Assembly (NCBI RefSeq): GCF_018614415.1
Contig: NZ_JAGGOO010000012.1
Span: 1-64,000 of the forward strand
Origin: Streptomyces sp. ISL-12
GTDB lineage: Bacteria; Actinomycetota; Actinomycetes; Streptomycetales; Streptomycetaceae
DNA: 64,000 bases
Direction of reading: 5' to 3'
Part shown: piece after piece, positions 43,373 to 52,574 of the stretch
How the letters are laid out: every line of letters starts with the position of its first letter
How positions within the stretch are numbered: the stretch's first letter is position 1
Translations under genes and position numbers: made by a program
Notes under the pieces: model-generated
Seen by the model: the letters and a program-made list of their open reading frames with translations, nothing else
What the model was told of the DNA's origin: nothing
Database searches by the model: none

Positions 43373-44677
43373 TCAGCGCACCTCGACGAAGGCCCCGGGG
43401 TCGCGCTCCGGCCGCGGGCGGGGTTCCTCCGCCGGGTGGCCGACCGCGACGGCCCCCATCGGGTCCCAGCCGGCCGGCAGGTCCAGGACCTTCCGTACGA
43501 CCTCGCGGCAGAACATCGTCGACGACACCCACGCCGAGCCGAGCCGCTCGCCGGCCAGCGCGACGAGGAAGTTCTGCACCCCGGCCCCGGCCGCGACCAC
43601 GAACATCTCCCGCTCCGCCCCGTCGCGCCGCGCGTCCCCGTAGGTGTGCGAACCGTCCATGACCAGGCAGGGGACGACGAGGTACGGCGCGTTCCGCAGG
43701 ACGTCGCCGCGGCGGACCCGCTTGGCGATGGACTCCTCGGACTTGCCGTCGCGGCGCAGGTCCGCGATCCAGGCGTCCCGCATCGCGTCCAGCAGCCGGG
43801 TGCGGGACTCCGGTGACTCCAGGAGGACGAACCGCCAGGGCGTGGTGTGGTGCGGGGCCGGTGCCGTGACCGCCGCGGCCACCGCGCGGCGGACCGCGCC
43901 GGGGTCGACGGGCTCGTCCGTGAACGCCCGTACGGTACGGCGCTGGGTGACCGCCTGCCGCATGGCTTCGGAGGTGCCGAGGCGGAACATGTCGTCGCGG
44001 GCGCCGCGGACCAGGGCGCGGGCGCCCTCGCCGTCGTCCTCGGTCAGGGTGTGCGGCAGGCCGCGGACCACCGCGACCGGCAGCCCGGCGGCCTTGCCCT
44101 TGACCAGGTCGCCCGCGGCGGCCAGCTCGTCGGCGGTGGCGACGACGGTGGCGCCGAGCGCGTTGCCGTGGGTGTCCGTGCCGCCGCGCAGGTCGTCGAG
44201 GACGCGGACGCCGGCCGCGCCGATCGCCACGTCGGTGAGCCCGGAGCGCCAGGGGCGGCCGAAGGTGTCGGTGACGACGACGCCGACCCGCACGCCGAGG
44301 GCGTCGCGCAGTCCGTCGCGGAGGGCGCGGGCGGAGGCGTCGGGGTCCTCGGGGAGGAGGAGGACGGTGCCGGCGGGGGTGTTCGAGGCGTCGACGCCCG
44401 CCGCGGCCATGACCAGGCCCTGGCGGTTCTCGACGATGCGCAGCGTGCCGCGCCGGGCGACCACCCGTACCGTCTCCGCGTCGATGGCCGCCTCCCGGTC
44501 GGCGGCCTTCAGCACGCGGCCCTCTGCCTTGGAGACGATCTTGGAGGTGACGAGGAGCACGTCCCCGTCGGCCAGCCCCGGCTCGGCGGCGGCGATCAGC
44601 TCGGCCAGGTCGTCGCCCCGCCGCACCTCCGGCAGTCCGGGCACGGCCCAGACCCGGTACCCGTTCCCGTCGCTCAA
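43373..44677 (-). CDS. fbiB: Coenzyme F420:L-glutamate ligase, bifunctional FbiB
   Basis: A 434-residue fusion. The N-terminal CofE domain (about 1-235) adds glutamates to F420-0: [53 protein letters not shown]. The C-terminal FMN-binding nitroreductase-like domain (about 245-434) has [20 protein letters not shown] and reduces the dehydro-F420-0 made by FbiA. The fusion is the actinobacterial form. It starts at TTG, which overlaps the fbiA stop (TTGA), with AGGAGG ten bases upstream, so translation is coupled. Confidence 0.95.
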   Translation of the reverse strand: MSDGNGYRVWAVPGLPEVRRGDDLAELIAAAEPGLADGDVLLVTSKIVSKAEGRVLKAADREAAIDAETVRVVARRGTLRIVENRQGLVMAAAGVDASNTPAGTVLLLPEDPDASARALRDGLRDALGVRVGVVVTDTFGRPWRSGLTDVAIGAAGVRVLDDLRGGTDTHGNALGATVVATADELAAAGDLVKGKAAGLPVAVVRGLPHTLTEDDGEGARALVRGARDDMFRLGTSEAMRQAVTQRRTVRAFTDEPVDPGAVRRAVAAAVTAPAPHHTTPWRFVLLESPESRTRLLDAMRDAWIADLRRDGKSEESIAKRVRRGDVLRNAPYLVVPCLVMDGSHTYGDARRDGAEREMFVVAAGAGVQNFLVALAGERLGSAWVSSTMFCREVVRKVLDLPAGWDPMGAVAVGHPAEEPRPRPERDPGAFVEVR

Positions 44678-45633
44678 GCCGCCCGCACCTCCTCGGCCAG
44701 CTCCAGCGCCTCCCGCGCCATCCGCGCGGCGGCGTCGACGTCGGTCATCATCAGCGGGACGGCCTTGCAGAGGATGCCGGCGGCCTTCACGCGCGTGACC
44801 GAGTCGGCGTCGACGGTGTCGACCAGCCAGCCGTCGAGGAGCCCGGAGCCGTAGTGCTCGGCGACCGCGGCGGCGGTGGACTCGACACCGACGGCGGCGA
44901 GGACCTTGTCGGCCATGCCGCGCACGGGCGCGTCCCCGACGATGGGGGACAGGCCGACCACCGGCACGCCCGCCTCGGCGATCGCCTCCCGGATGCCGGG
45001 TACGGCGAGGATCGTGCCGACGGAGACGACCGGGTTGGAGGGCGGGAAGAGGATGACGTCGGCGTCGGCGATCGCTTCGAGGACGCCGGGGGCCGGCTTG
45101 GACTGCTCGGCGCCGACCGGGACGACCGCCTCGGCGGGGACCGAGGCCCGCAGCCGTACCCAGTACTCCTGGAAGTGGATCGCCTTGCGCTCGCCGTCCA
45201 GCTCGACGGCGACGTGCGTCTCCACGCGGTCGTCGGTCATCGGGAGCAGGCGTACGCCGGGCTGCCAGCGGTCGCAGAGGGCCTCGGTCACCGCGCTGAG
45301 CGGGTAACCGGCGGAGATCATCTGGGTCCGGACGATGTGTGTGGCGAAGTCGCGGTCGCCCAGGCCGAACCACTCGGGGCCGACGCCGTAGGCCGCGAGT
45401 TCCTCCTTGAGGTGGAAGGTCTCGTCGGTCCGTCCCCAGCCCTGCTCCTCGTTGATGCCGCCGCCGAGCGTGTACATCACCGTGTCGAGGTCCGGGCAGA
45501 CCTTCAGCCCGAAGAGGTGGATGTCGTCGCCGGTGTTGCCGATGACCGTGATCTCCGCGTCCGGCGCGGCCCGCTTCAGACCGCGCAGGAACCGGGCACC
45601 ACCGATGCCGCCTGCCAGAACCACAATGCGCAT
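44674..45633 (-). CDS. fbiA: F420 biosynthesis phosphotransferase (CofD/FbiA)
   Basis: A 319-residue enzyme that joins the phosphoenolpyruvyl (or lactyl) phosphate group from the guanylated donor to FO. It starts [19 protein letters not shown], with the CofD-typical [38 protein letters not shown] and [13 protein letters not shown]. In Actinobacteria the product is dehydro-F420-0. ATG 45633 has no ribosome site, and CAGACT (45645-45640) lies six bases upstream, so it may have a leaderless transcript as well as read-through from cysteine dioxygenase 33 bases upstream. The guanylyltransferase (FbiD) and FO synthase are elsewhere. Confidence 0.95.
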   Translation of the reverse strand: MRIVVLAGGIGGARFLRGLKRAAPDAEITVIGNTGDDIHLFGLKVCPDLDTVMYTLGGGINEEQGWGRTDETFHLKEELAAYGVGPEWFGLGDRDFATHIVRTQMISAGYPLSAVTEALCDRWQPGVRLLPMTDDRVETHVAVELDGERKAIHFQEYWVRLRASVPAEAVVPVGAEQSKPAPGVLEAIADADVILFPPSNPVVSVGTILAVPGIREAIAEAGVPVVGLSPIVGDAPVRGMADKVLAAVGVESTAAAVAEHYGSGLLDGWLVDTVDADSVTRVKAAGILCKAVPLMMTDVDAAARMAREALELAEEVRAA

Positions 45634-45666
45634 GCGCCCAGTCTGGCAGGCGGGTACGACAGTGCG

Positions 45667-46167
45667 TCAGGCAGTCGCCGGGGCGGGCGTGCAGCGCGCC
45701 GAGTACGCCGAGTACACGGTCATGTCGGTCAGGCCCGGGTGGTAGACGTGCAGGCTGACCGCCGGCTCCAGGGTCTCGTTGACCACCTCGTGCACGTAGC
45801 CCGGCGCGAACACCCGCTGCGCACCCGGCCGCAACGCGCGCGTGCCGCGCCGGCTGTGCTCGGTGAGCGTGCCGTCCAGGACGGTCAGCACCCCGGAGGA
45901 CGGGCCGTGGTCGTGCCGTCCGCTGCCCTGGCCGGGCACCCAGGACAGCAGCCACACCTCGTAGCCGGGGCCGGTGCGCAGCCGGTGGTACCAGCGGGAG
46001 AGGGCGTCGTAGCGGACGAGGGGCTCCCAGTGGGCGCGGTCCGCGGCGATGGAGCGGGCCAGACCGGCGAACTCGGCCACCGTGGCCGGGTGCTCGCGCG
46101 GTGCTTGCAGGAGGTGCGGTACTTCGAGGATGTCGCCGGCGATCTGCAGGTCGCTGTCGCTGTTCAT
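45667..46167 (-). CDS. Cysteine dioxygenase (type I)
   Basis: A 166-residue cupin that oxidises L-cysteine to cysteine sulfinate with O2 and non-haem iron. The iron-binding motif is [21 protein letters not shown] (split here as GRHDHG and [10 protein letters not shown]), with the third histidine in [12 protein letters not shown] 46167 has only GAGGAA about 13 bases upstream; the frame extends further but the family begins near here. A cysteine-rich ORF lies 127 bases upstream on the same strand. It is followed by fbiA after 33 bases. The role is disposal of excess cysteine. Confidence 0.92.
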   Translation of the reverse strand: MNSDSDLQIAGDILEVPHLLQAPREHPATVAEFAGLARSIAADRAHWEPLVRYDALSRWYHRLRTGPGYEVWLLSWVPGQGSGRHDHGPSSGVLTVLDGTLTEHSRRGTRALRPGAQRVFAPGYVHEVVNETLEPAVSLHVYHPGLTDMTVYSAYSARCTPAPATA

Positions 46168-46294
46168 GGGGTGGGGTGGTTCCTCGGCGGAAGAGTGCGG
46201 GGAGGGCAAGTGCGGGGAGGACAAGGGCGCCCTGGTGGGGCGGGAGAACGCGGGACGGGTCGAGTAAACCCGGGGCGGCCGGAGCGGGCTTGGC
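46168..46294 (-). promoter_or_regulatory. C-rich, G-poor mRNA leader between the Cys-rich ORF and cysteine dioxygenase
   Basis: In the transcript sense this 127-base stretch is strongly C-rich. It contains direct repeats CCTCCCCGCACTTG and CCTCCCCGCACTCT (about 46193-46223) and very few G residues there. Such composition is typical of Rho utilisation sites. I see no stable intrinsic terminator hairpin. Confidence 0.4.
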
Positions 46295-46447
46295 TCAACA
46301 GCCGGAACAGCGACAGCTACAGCGAGCGCGGGCAGCACCGTGGGACCCGGCGGGGCGGGTCGAGGTGAGTGCCGAATTCGCGAGCATGCCCACAAGGACA
46401 GCGGCTGACACCTGCACTGTCAACTCGACGCCCGAAATGTGGGACAT
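46295..46447 (-). CDS. 50-residue cysteine-tailed small ORF, candidate attenuator leader peptide
   Basis: The frame runs from ATG 46447 to a TGA at 46297-46295. It starts MSHISGVELTVQVSAAVLVG and ends RCSCRCSGC. The start has a good GAGGTG five bases upstream, and an in-frame TGA two codons before it fixes the ORF start. All four cysteines are in the last eight residues, and all are TGT, a codon rarely used at this GC content. It lies in the leader of cysteine dioxygenase. By analogy with the polycysteine leader ORFs of mycobacteria, ribosome speed over these codons could report cysteine supply. Most other codons (GTG, GCT, CTT, AAT, TCG) are less biased than in real genes. A stand-alone peptide is the alternative. 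Confidence 0.6.
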   Translation of the reverse strand: MSHISGVELTVQVSAAVLVGMLANSALTSTRPAGSHGAARARCSCRCSGC

Positions 46448-46843
46448 GGTTCACCTCATCCGGTTCACCTGAAAGATGAAAGGTTTGCTCACCCGACCTC
46501 CGGGACACATGGCGCACAAGCCGGGCGCACAACCCCCGTTGCGATCCTGTGATCCGAATGTGATCAAGGCCGCTTCGGTGCGTGCGCAGGAACGGGACCG
46601 GACGCCGGGGCGTCCTCCCCTGTGACGGGGGTGACGGCCCTGCGGGCCCGGTCGGTGTGTCGAGCTTTAGGCCGATTTGAACACTTTCCGCTCGGCCTTG
46701 GTTCCGCAGAGTGAATAAGGGGCTCAATAGCAGATCTCGGCTTGACTCGCCCGGAGCAGCACACTTGTAATTTCACTCGTGTCGTTCAGCCGGAATCGGT
46801 AACGGCCACATCACGGGGACGCGAAGACAGACGAGGGGCGCAC
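46448..46843. other. 396-bp whiB upstream region
   Basis: This divergent region separates the Cys-rich ORF from whiB. It is comparatively AT-rich from 46660 to 46800 and should carry the whiB promoters (S. coelicolor whiB is reported to have two) and the promoter of the cysteine dioxygenase leader. Apart from the promoter at 46742 I can assign no protein-binding site. No convincing gene is inside. Confidence 0.6.
46742..46771 (+). promoter_or_regulatory. Strong housekeeping-type promoter of whiB
   Basis: TTGACT (46742-46747), an 18-base spacer and TGTAAT (46766-46771) each match the sigma-70 consensus at five of six positions. This is the best such match I found in the window. Transcription would start near 46779, giving a leader of about 65 bases before ATG 46844. 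Confidence 0.65.
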
Positions 46844-47107
46844 ATGACCGAGCTGGTGCAGCAACTGCTGGTCGACGACGCGGACGAGGAACTCGGCTGG
46901 CAGGAGCGCGCGCTGTGCGCCCAGACCGACCCCGAGTCCTTCTTCCCCGAGAAGGGCGGCTCCACCCGGGAGGCCAAGAAGGTCTGCCTCGCCTGCGAGG
47001 TGCGCTCCGAGTGCCTCGAATACGCCCTGGCGAACGACGAGCGGTTCGGCATCTGGGGCGGTCTGTCCGAGCGGGAGCGCCGCCGGCTGAAGAAGGCGGC
47101 GGTCTGA
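46844..47107 (+). CDS. whiB: WhiB, iron-sulfur transcription factor for sporulation septation
   Basis: An 87-residue Wbl-family protein, MTELVQQLLVDDADEELGWQ at the N-terminus. Four iron-sulfur ligands are at Cys25, Cys48, Cys51 and Cys57, with the turn motif GIWGG and the basic tail RERRRLKKAAV. I recognise it as the Streptomyces WhiB, the orthologue of mycobacterial WhiB2/WhmD, which acts with WhiA to end aerial growth and start septation. The site GAGGGG lies seven bases before ATG. It is flanked on the other side by the F420 genes as in Mycobacterium. A single-gene transcript is likely. Confidence 0.98.
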   Translation: MTELVQQLLVDDADEELGWQERALCAQTDPESFFPEKGGSTREAKKVCLACEVRSECLEYALANDERFGIWGGLSERERRRLKKAAV

Positions 47108-47292
47108 CGGGCGCCGTCAGCGCGGTGCAACCGGGCATAGGCAGACGAACGGCCCGTCGCGGGTGGGTTGTCCACAGGCGGCGGGCCGTCCTCATGGCCA
47201 GCCGATAGTGTGGGCGCTCGTCCGAGACGCCCCGCCCTTCCCACCGGGCACCGGCGTCCACCGCAGTCCACCGAACCGGGGCCCGTACCTCG

Positions 47293-50200
47293 ATGTCCGT
47301 GCACAGCCACACGGCAGCAGATCACGACACCGCTGCCTCACCTGAGTTCCCGCGTCATGTGGTGACCGCGGTCCTCGTCTCCCACGACGGCGCCCGCTGG
47401 CTGCCCGACGCGCTGTCCGGCCTGCTCGGCCAGGAACGGCCCGTCCAGTACGCCGTCGCCGCCGACACCGGAAGCGCCGACGCGTCCGCCGAGTTGGTCA
47501 CCGAGGCGCTCGGCGACGACCGGGTCCTGCACCTCGCCCGGCGCACCGGCTTCGGCCAGGCCGTCGAGGAGGCCGCCCGCACCGCGCCCGTCCTCACCCC
47601 GGACGACCTGCCGTACCTGAAGCGGCCCAGCGGCTGGGACCCCGTCACGCGCACCTGGCGCGACGACGCCTATGACCTGCCGGACCTCCCCCACGGGGAG
47701 CCCGTGCACTGGCTGTGGCTGCTGCACGACGACTGCGCCCCCGAACCCGACGCCCTCGCCCAGCTGCTGCGCGTCGTGGACAACGAGTACGGCCTCGGCC
47801 GCGAGGACGTCGCCGTCGTCGGCCCCAAGCTCCGCGGCTGGTACGACCGGCGGCAACTGCTGGAGGTCGGCGTCTCCATCGCCAACTCCGGCCGCCGCTG
47901 GACCGGCCTGGACCGGCGCGAGCAGGACCAGGGCCAGCACGACCACGTCCGCAGCGTGCTGTCGGTGTCCACCGCGGGCATGCTGGTGCGCCGCGACGTC
48001 TTCGAGGCGCTCGGCGGCTTCGACCGGCGGCTGCCCCTCATGCGCGACGACGTCGACCTGTGCTGGCGCGCGCACGCCGCCGGGCACCGCGTCCTGGTCG
48101 CCCCCGAGGCGGTCGTACGCCACGCCGAGGCGGCCTCCCGCGAGCGCCGCGCCGTCGACTGCGCGGGGCGCACCACCGCCTCACCGCACAAGGTCGACAA
48201 GGCCGGCGCCGTCCACACCCTGCTCGTCAACACCCGTACCGCCGCCCTGCCCTGGACGCTGTTCCGCATCGTCCTCGGCACGCTGCTGCGCACCCTCGCC
48301 TACCTCGTCGGCAAGGTGCCCGGACAGGCCCTCGACGAGGTCAGCGGTCTGCTGAGCGTGGTGCTGCGCCCCGAACGGATCCTCGCCGGACGGCGCGTCA
48401 GAGGCCGCCCGCAGATCGACAAGGACGAGCTGCGGGCCCTGTTCCCGCCGCCCGGCGCCACCATCCGGGCCACTGTCGAACAGGCCGCGGGCAGCTTCAC
48501 CAGCCGCTCCGACGCCGAGGTCGCCTCGGGCGCCGGACGGCACGGCGGCGCCGTCGAGTCCGGACCCGGCGGCGACGACGCCGACTTCCTGGAGATCGAG
48601 CAGTTCGCCCGCCTCAAGCGCATCGCCCGCAAGCCGGGCCCGGTGCTCTTCCTGGCGCTGCTGCTGGTCTCGCTGGCCGCCTGCCGCGCCCTGCTGGGCG
48701 GTGGTGCGCTGACCGGCGGCGCCCTGCTGCCCGCACCGGACGGCGCCGGTGAACTCTGGTCGCGCTACGCCGACTCCTGGCACGCGGTCGGCGCCGGCGG
48801 CACCGCCTCCGCACCGCCCTACCTGGCCGTCGTCGCCCTGCTCGCCTCCGTACTGCTGGGCTCCACCGGACTCGCCGTCACCCTCCTGCTGGTCTGCTCG
48901 GTCCCGCTGGCCGGCCTCACCGCGTACTTCGCCTCCCGCCCGCTGGTCACCTCCCGGCTGCTGCGCGCCTGGGCGGCGGTCGTCTACGCCTTCCTGCCCG
49001 CCGCCACCGGCGCCCTGGCCGGCGGCCGGATCGGCACCGCGGTCCTCGCCGTGCTGCTGCCGCTGATCGCCCGCGCGGGCGTCGCGGCGGCCGGCCTGAC
49101 CCGCCCCGCGGGCGGCCGCGGCACCTGGCGGGCCACCTGGGCCTACGCGCTGCTGCTGACGGTCACCACCGCCTTCACCCCCGTGGTGTGGCCGGTGGCG
49201 CTGCTCCTCGGCATCGGCGTACTGGCCCTGCGCCGCGGCGAGATCACCGCCTACGGTCTCCGCTTCCTCGCCCAGCTCGGCACCCCGCTGCTGGTGCTCG
49301 CCCCCTGGTCGCTGTCGCTGCTCCCGTTCGGCTTCTTCCAGGAGGCCGGCCTGGAGTACGGCTCCTCGGCCGCCTCCGCGCTCGACCTGCTCGGCGCGAG
49401 CCCCGGCGGCCCCGGCACGGTCGGCGGGGTGCTGCTCCTCGGCATCGTGCTGGCCGCGCTGGCCGCCCTGCTGCGCTCCGAACGGCAGTTGGGCATCTGG
49501 ACGGCCTGGGTGGCCGCCCTGGCCGGTCTCGTCTTCGCCGTTCTGTCCAACGGCTCCGCCTGGGCCGGTCCGGCCACCCTCGTCTACGGCATCGCCCTGC
49601 TGTCCGCCGCCGCCCTCGGCGCGGACGGGGCACGCGCGCGGGTCGCCGAACAGAGCTTCGGCTGGCGCCAGCCGGTCGCCGTGCTGATCGCCCTGGCCTC
49701 GGCCGTCGGACCGCTGATCGCCGCCGCGACCTGGTTGATCGGCGGCGCCGACGGCCCGCTGGAGCGGCGCGACCCCGTGCAGGTGCCCGCGTTCGTCGCC
49801 GAGGAGAGCGGCGGCCGCGACCAGGCCCGCACCCTCGTCCTCGACAGCGACTCCGCCTCCCATGTGCGCTACACCCTGGTGCGCGGTTCCGGTGTCCGCC
49901 TCGGCGACGCCGAACTGGCCGCCGCCGGCTCGGACAGCGGCCTCGGCAAGGTCGTCGCCAACCTCGTCGCCGGTTCCGGCGCCGACCAGGCCGACCAGCT
50001 CGGCGGCTACGCCGTGCGCTACGTCCTCGTCCACAAGGGAGCGCCCCGCGAGGTCACCCGCGTCCTGGACACCACCCCCGGCCTGAGCCGGCTCAGCCAG
50101 AAGGACGGCAGCGGCCTGTGGCGGGTCGACCAGGAGGTCGCGCGGGCCACCGTCGCCACCGGGTCCGGGACGCCCGAGCCGGTCGCCGCCGGACCGGTCG

Positions 50201-51039
50201 AGATCCACACCACGATCGAGGCCGGCGCCGAGGGCCGCGTCCTGCGCCTCGCCGACACCGCCGACGCCGGATGGACCGCCACCCTGGACGGCAAGCCGCT
50301 GACCCGCACCACGGTCGACGGCTGGGCCCAGGGCTTCGAACTCCCGGCGGCGGGCGGCAAGCTGGACGTCACCTACGACGAGCCGCTCACCCGCACCGCC
50401 TGGCTCTGGGCCCAGGGCCTGCTCGCCGTCGTCCTCGTCGTCCTCGCCCTGCCCGGGCGGCGCCGCGACGTGGACGACGACCTGCCCGACGAGCCGGCCG
50501 CCCCGGCGGAGGCACTGGCCGGCGAGGGCCGCCGGGCCCGGCGGCTGCGCGCACAGGCCGAGACGGAAGCGGAGGAGGAACAGCCGCTTCCCGAGGCCGA
50601 GGAGACCCCCGCGGCGGTCCCCCGGCAGCAGTCCTACGACGACTGGCAGGCGGACGCGGGCGGCGGCACGTACGACGCCTACGGCACGCCGCAGCACCAG
50701 GAGCAGTACGCGACGGACCCCGCCGACGCCGCCGACCCCTACGAGCAGGTGCCGCAGCCGTACCCGGCGGGCGCGTACCAGGAGGTCCCGTACCCGCAAG
50801 AGGAGTACCAGGGCGGCCAGTACGACCCGTACGCCTATGGCGGCCAGGGCGGCGCGGAGGGCTACGACCAGGGGTACGACCAGGCCTACGGCCAGGGCTA
50901 CACCCGGGACTACGGGCAGGATTTCGACCAGACCTACGGCCAGGGCCAGAGCCAGAGCCAGAGCCAGGGCCAAGGAGGCCACGAGGCGCCGTACCGTCAC
51001 GGCACGGGCAGTGAGCGTCCCGACGGGAGTCAGCAGTGA
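47293..51039 (+). CDS. Giant membrane-associated family-2 glycosyltransferase
   Basis: A 1248-residue protein. A GT2 domain (about 22-330) has VTAVLVSHDGARWLPDALSG, an acidic metal site LWLLHDDCAPEPD and LMRDDVDLCWRAHAAGHRV. A membrane region of about 12 helices (about 445-830) follows, then an extracytoplasmic domain (about 840-1030) and a last TM (about 1037-1055, WLWAQGLLAVVLVVLALPG). The cytoplasmic tail (1060-1248) is disordered and rich in Tyr, Gln, Gly and acidic residues. The start ATG has no clear site. Its stop overlaps the next start by four bases. Acceptor and sugar are unknown, and a wall or lipid glycan near the division machinery is a guess from the neighbourhood. Confidence 0.88.
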   Translation: MSVHSHTAADHDTAASPEFPRHVVTAVLVSHDGARWLPDALSGLLGQERPVQYAVAADTGSADASAELVTEALGDDRVLHLARRTGFGQAVEEAARTAPVLTPDDLPYLKRPSGWDPVTRTWRDDAYDLPDLPHGEPVHWLWLLHDDCAPEPDALAQLLRVVDNEYGLGREDVAVVGPKLRGWYDRRQLLEVGVSIANSGRRWTGLDRREQDQGQHDHVRSVLSVSTAGMLVRRDVFEALGGFDRRLPLMRDDVDLCWRAHAAGHRVLVAPEAVVRHAEAASRERRAVDCAGRTTASPHKVDKAGAVHTLLVNTRTAALPWTLFRIVLGTLLRTLAYLVGKVPGQALDEVSGLLSVVLRPERILAGRRVRGRPQIDKDELRALFPPPGATIRATVEQAAGSFTSRSDAEVASGAGRHGGAVESGPGGDDADFLEIEQFARLKRIARKPGPVLFLALLLVSLAACRALLGGGALTGGALLPAPDGAGELWSRYADSWHAVGAGGTASAPPYLAVVALLASVLLGSTGLAVTLLLVCSVPLAGLTAYFASRPLVTSRLLRAWAAVVYAFLPAATGALAGGRIGTAVLAVLLPLIARAGVAAAGLTRPAGGRGTWRATWAYALLLTVTTAFTPVVWPVALLLGIGVLALRRGEITAYGLRFLAQLGTPLLVLAPWSLSLLPFGFFQEAGLEYGSSAASALDLLGASPGGPGTVGGVLLLGIVLAALAALLRSERQLGIWTAWVAALAGLVFAVLSNGSAWAGPATLVYGIALLSAAALGADGARARVAEQSFGWRQPVAVLIALASAVGPLIAAATWLIGGADGPLERRDPVQVPAFVAEESGGRDQARTLVLDSDSASHVRYTLVRGSGVRLGDAELAAAGSDSGLGKVVANLVAGSGADQADQLGGYAVRYVLVHKGAPREVTRVLDTTPGLSRLSQKDGSGLWRVDQEVARATVATGSGTPEPVAAGPVEIHTTIEAGAEGRVLRLADTADAGWTATLDGKPLTRTTVDGWAQGFELPAAGGKLDVTYDEPLTRTAWLWAQGLLAVVLVVLALPGRRRDVDDDLPDEPAAPAEALAGEGRRARRLRAQAETEAEEEQPLPEAEETPAAVPRQQSYDDWQADAGGGTYDAYGTPQHQEQYATDPADAADPYEQVPQPYPAGAYQEVPYPQEEYQGGQYDPYAYGGQGGAEGYDQGYDQAYGQGYTRDYGQDFDQTYGQGQSQSQSQGQGGHEAPYRHGTGSERPDGSQQ

Positions 51040-52505
51040 AGCGCACCACCCTGTCCCTCATCGCCGGTACGGCCGCGCTCGCCGCCGTCACCGGGTTCGC
51101 GGTGGTCTCCGCCCCGGAGGCCACCGGCACCGACCCGGCCGGGCAGGCCGCCCTGCTGCCCGTCGAGCGCACCGGCCTGGTGTGCCCGGCGCCCAGCACC
51201 TCCGACCTCGCCGAGACCACGTACACGTCCTTCACCCCCGTCACCGAGGGCGCCGAGAGCGACGGCGGGGCGCAGCTGACGGCGGCCGGGGAGCAGGACG
51301 ACGAGCAGGACGCCAAGGCCGTACTGAAGTCGGAGGAGCCCGGCACGCCGGTCACCACCGAGGTCGACGGCGGCGAGGAACCCGCCCTGATCGGCACGGC
51401 GGAGGGCGAGTTCGCGCCCGGCTGGACCGTGCAGCAGACCACGGAGGTCGCCGTCGGCACCGGACGCGGACTCCTCGGCCTCAACTGCGCCCAGGCGGAC
51501 ACGGAGTTCTGGTTCCCCGGCGCCAGCACGGACCCCGGCCGCACCGACTACATGCACCTGACCAACCCCGACGACTCGGCCGCCGTGGTCGACATCGAGC
51601 TGTACGGCAAGGACGGCGCCGTGGAGTCGACGGCGGGGGAGGGCATCACCGTCAAGCCCCACGCCACCGAGTCGATCCTGCTGTCCACGCTCAGCGAGGA
51701 GGCGGAGTCCGACCTCACCGTGCACGTCGGCGTCCGCAGTGGCCGGGTCGGCGCCGCCGTGCAGGCCCTGCACGAGAAGCTGGGCGGCGACTGGCTCGCC
51801 GCGTCCACCGACCCGGCGGGCAGCCTGGTCCTGCCGGGCATCCCGGAGGACGCCGAGGACGTACGGCTGGTGGTGTTCACGCCCGGGGACACGGACGCCG
51901 ATCTCCAGGTCAAGCTCGCCTCCCCGTCCGGACTGATCACCCCCGCCGGGTACGAGACGGTACGGGTGAAGGCGGGCATGACGACCGCCGTCGACCTCGC
52001 CGACGTGACCCGGGGTGAAGCCGGTTCGCTGGTGCTGACGCCCACCGACCGGTCCGTACCCGTCGTCGCGGCGGCCCGCGTGGTGCGGGGGAAGAACTCC
52101 GGTCAGGAGACCGCGTTCATTCCCGCCACGAGCCCGATCGAGACCCGCGCGACCGCGGTGGACAACCGCGCCAAGGGGACGACGCTGTCCGTCACGGCCC
52201 CCAAGGCCGAGGCGAAGGTCAAGGTCACGGCGTCGGCGGGCAGCGAGGGCGGCACGCAGGCGACGAAGACGTACACGATCAAGGGCGGCACCACCCAGAA
52301 CGTCGAGATCCCGGTCCCCGAGGGCCTGAAAGGCACGTACGCCCTGACGGTCGAGCCGGTGTCGGGCGGCCCGGTGTACGCGGCCCGCACGCTGACGGCG
52401 ACGGAGGACGGCGTCTCGGCCTTCACCACGCAGACCCTCCCGGACGACCGGGGGACGGTGTCGGTGCCGGAGGCGGAGGAGGATCTGTCGGTCCTTCAGG
52501 AGTGA
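51036..52505 (+). CDS. DUF5719-family exported protein
   Basis: A 489-residue protein starting at GTG within the stop of the glycosyltransferase (GTGA), so co-translated. The N-terminus MKRTTLSLIAGTAALAAVTG is a signal or anchor helix. The rest is Ig-like beta-rich repeats with no recognisable catalytic motif, including conserved TDYMHLTNPDDSAAVVDIEL and similar segments. Two cysteines lie near residues 50 and 152. The tight pairing suggests that it assists or presents the product of the upstream glycosyltransferase outside the membrane, an inference from context only. Confidence 0.85.
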   Translation: MKRTTLSLIAGTAALAAVTGFAVVSAPEATGTDPAGQAALLPVERTGLVCPAPSTSDLAETTYTSFTPVTEGAESDGGAQLTAAGEQDDEQDAKAVLKSEEPGTPVTTEVDGGEEPALIGTAEGEFAPGWTVQQTTEVAVGTGRGLLGLNCAQADTEFWFPGASTDPGRTDYMHLTNPDDSAAVVDIELYGKDGAVESTAGEGITVKPHATESILLSTLSEEAESDLTVHVGVRSGRVGAAVQALHEKLGGDWLAASTDPAGSLVLPGIPEDAEDVRLVVFTPGDTDADLQVKLASPSGLITPAGYETVRVKAGMTTAVDLADVTRGEAGSLVLTPTDRSVPVVAAARVVRGKNSGQETAFIPATSPIETRATAVDNRAKGTTLSVTAPKAEAKVKVTASAGSEGGTQATKTYTIKGGTTQNVEIPVPEGLKGTYALTVEPVSGGPVYAARTLTATEDGVSAFTTQTLPDDRGTVSVPEAEEDLSVLQE

Positions 52506-52574
52506 CGGGGCCGGGGGAGCGACGGCGGCCGGCGCGGCGGTGGCCGGGGTGACGGCGGCCGGCGCGGCGGTGGC

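Noticed and set aside
48181..51000. A 939-codon minus-strand open frame opposite the giant glycosyltransferase
   Set aside because: It is a mirror of the plus-strand gene, with low-complexity Gly/Arg/Val composition, no ribosome site and no recognisable domain. Long antisense frames are routine at this GC content.
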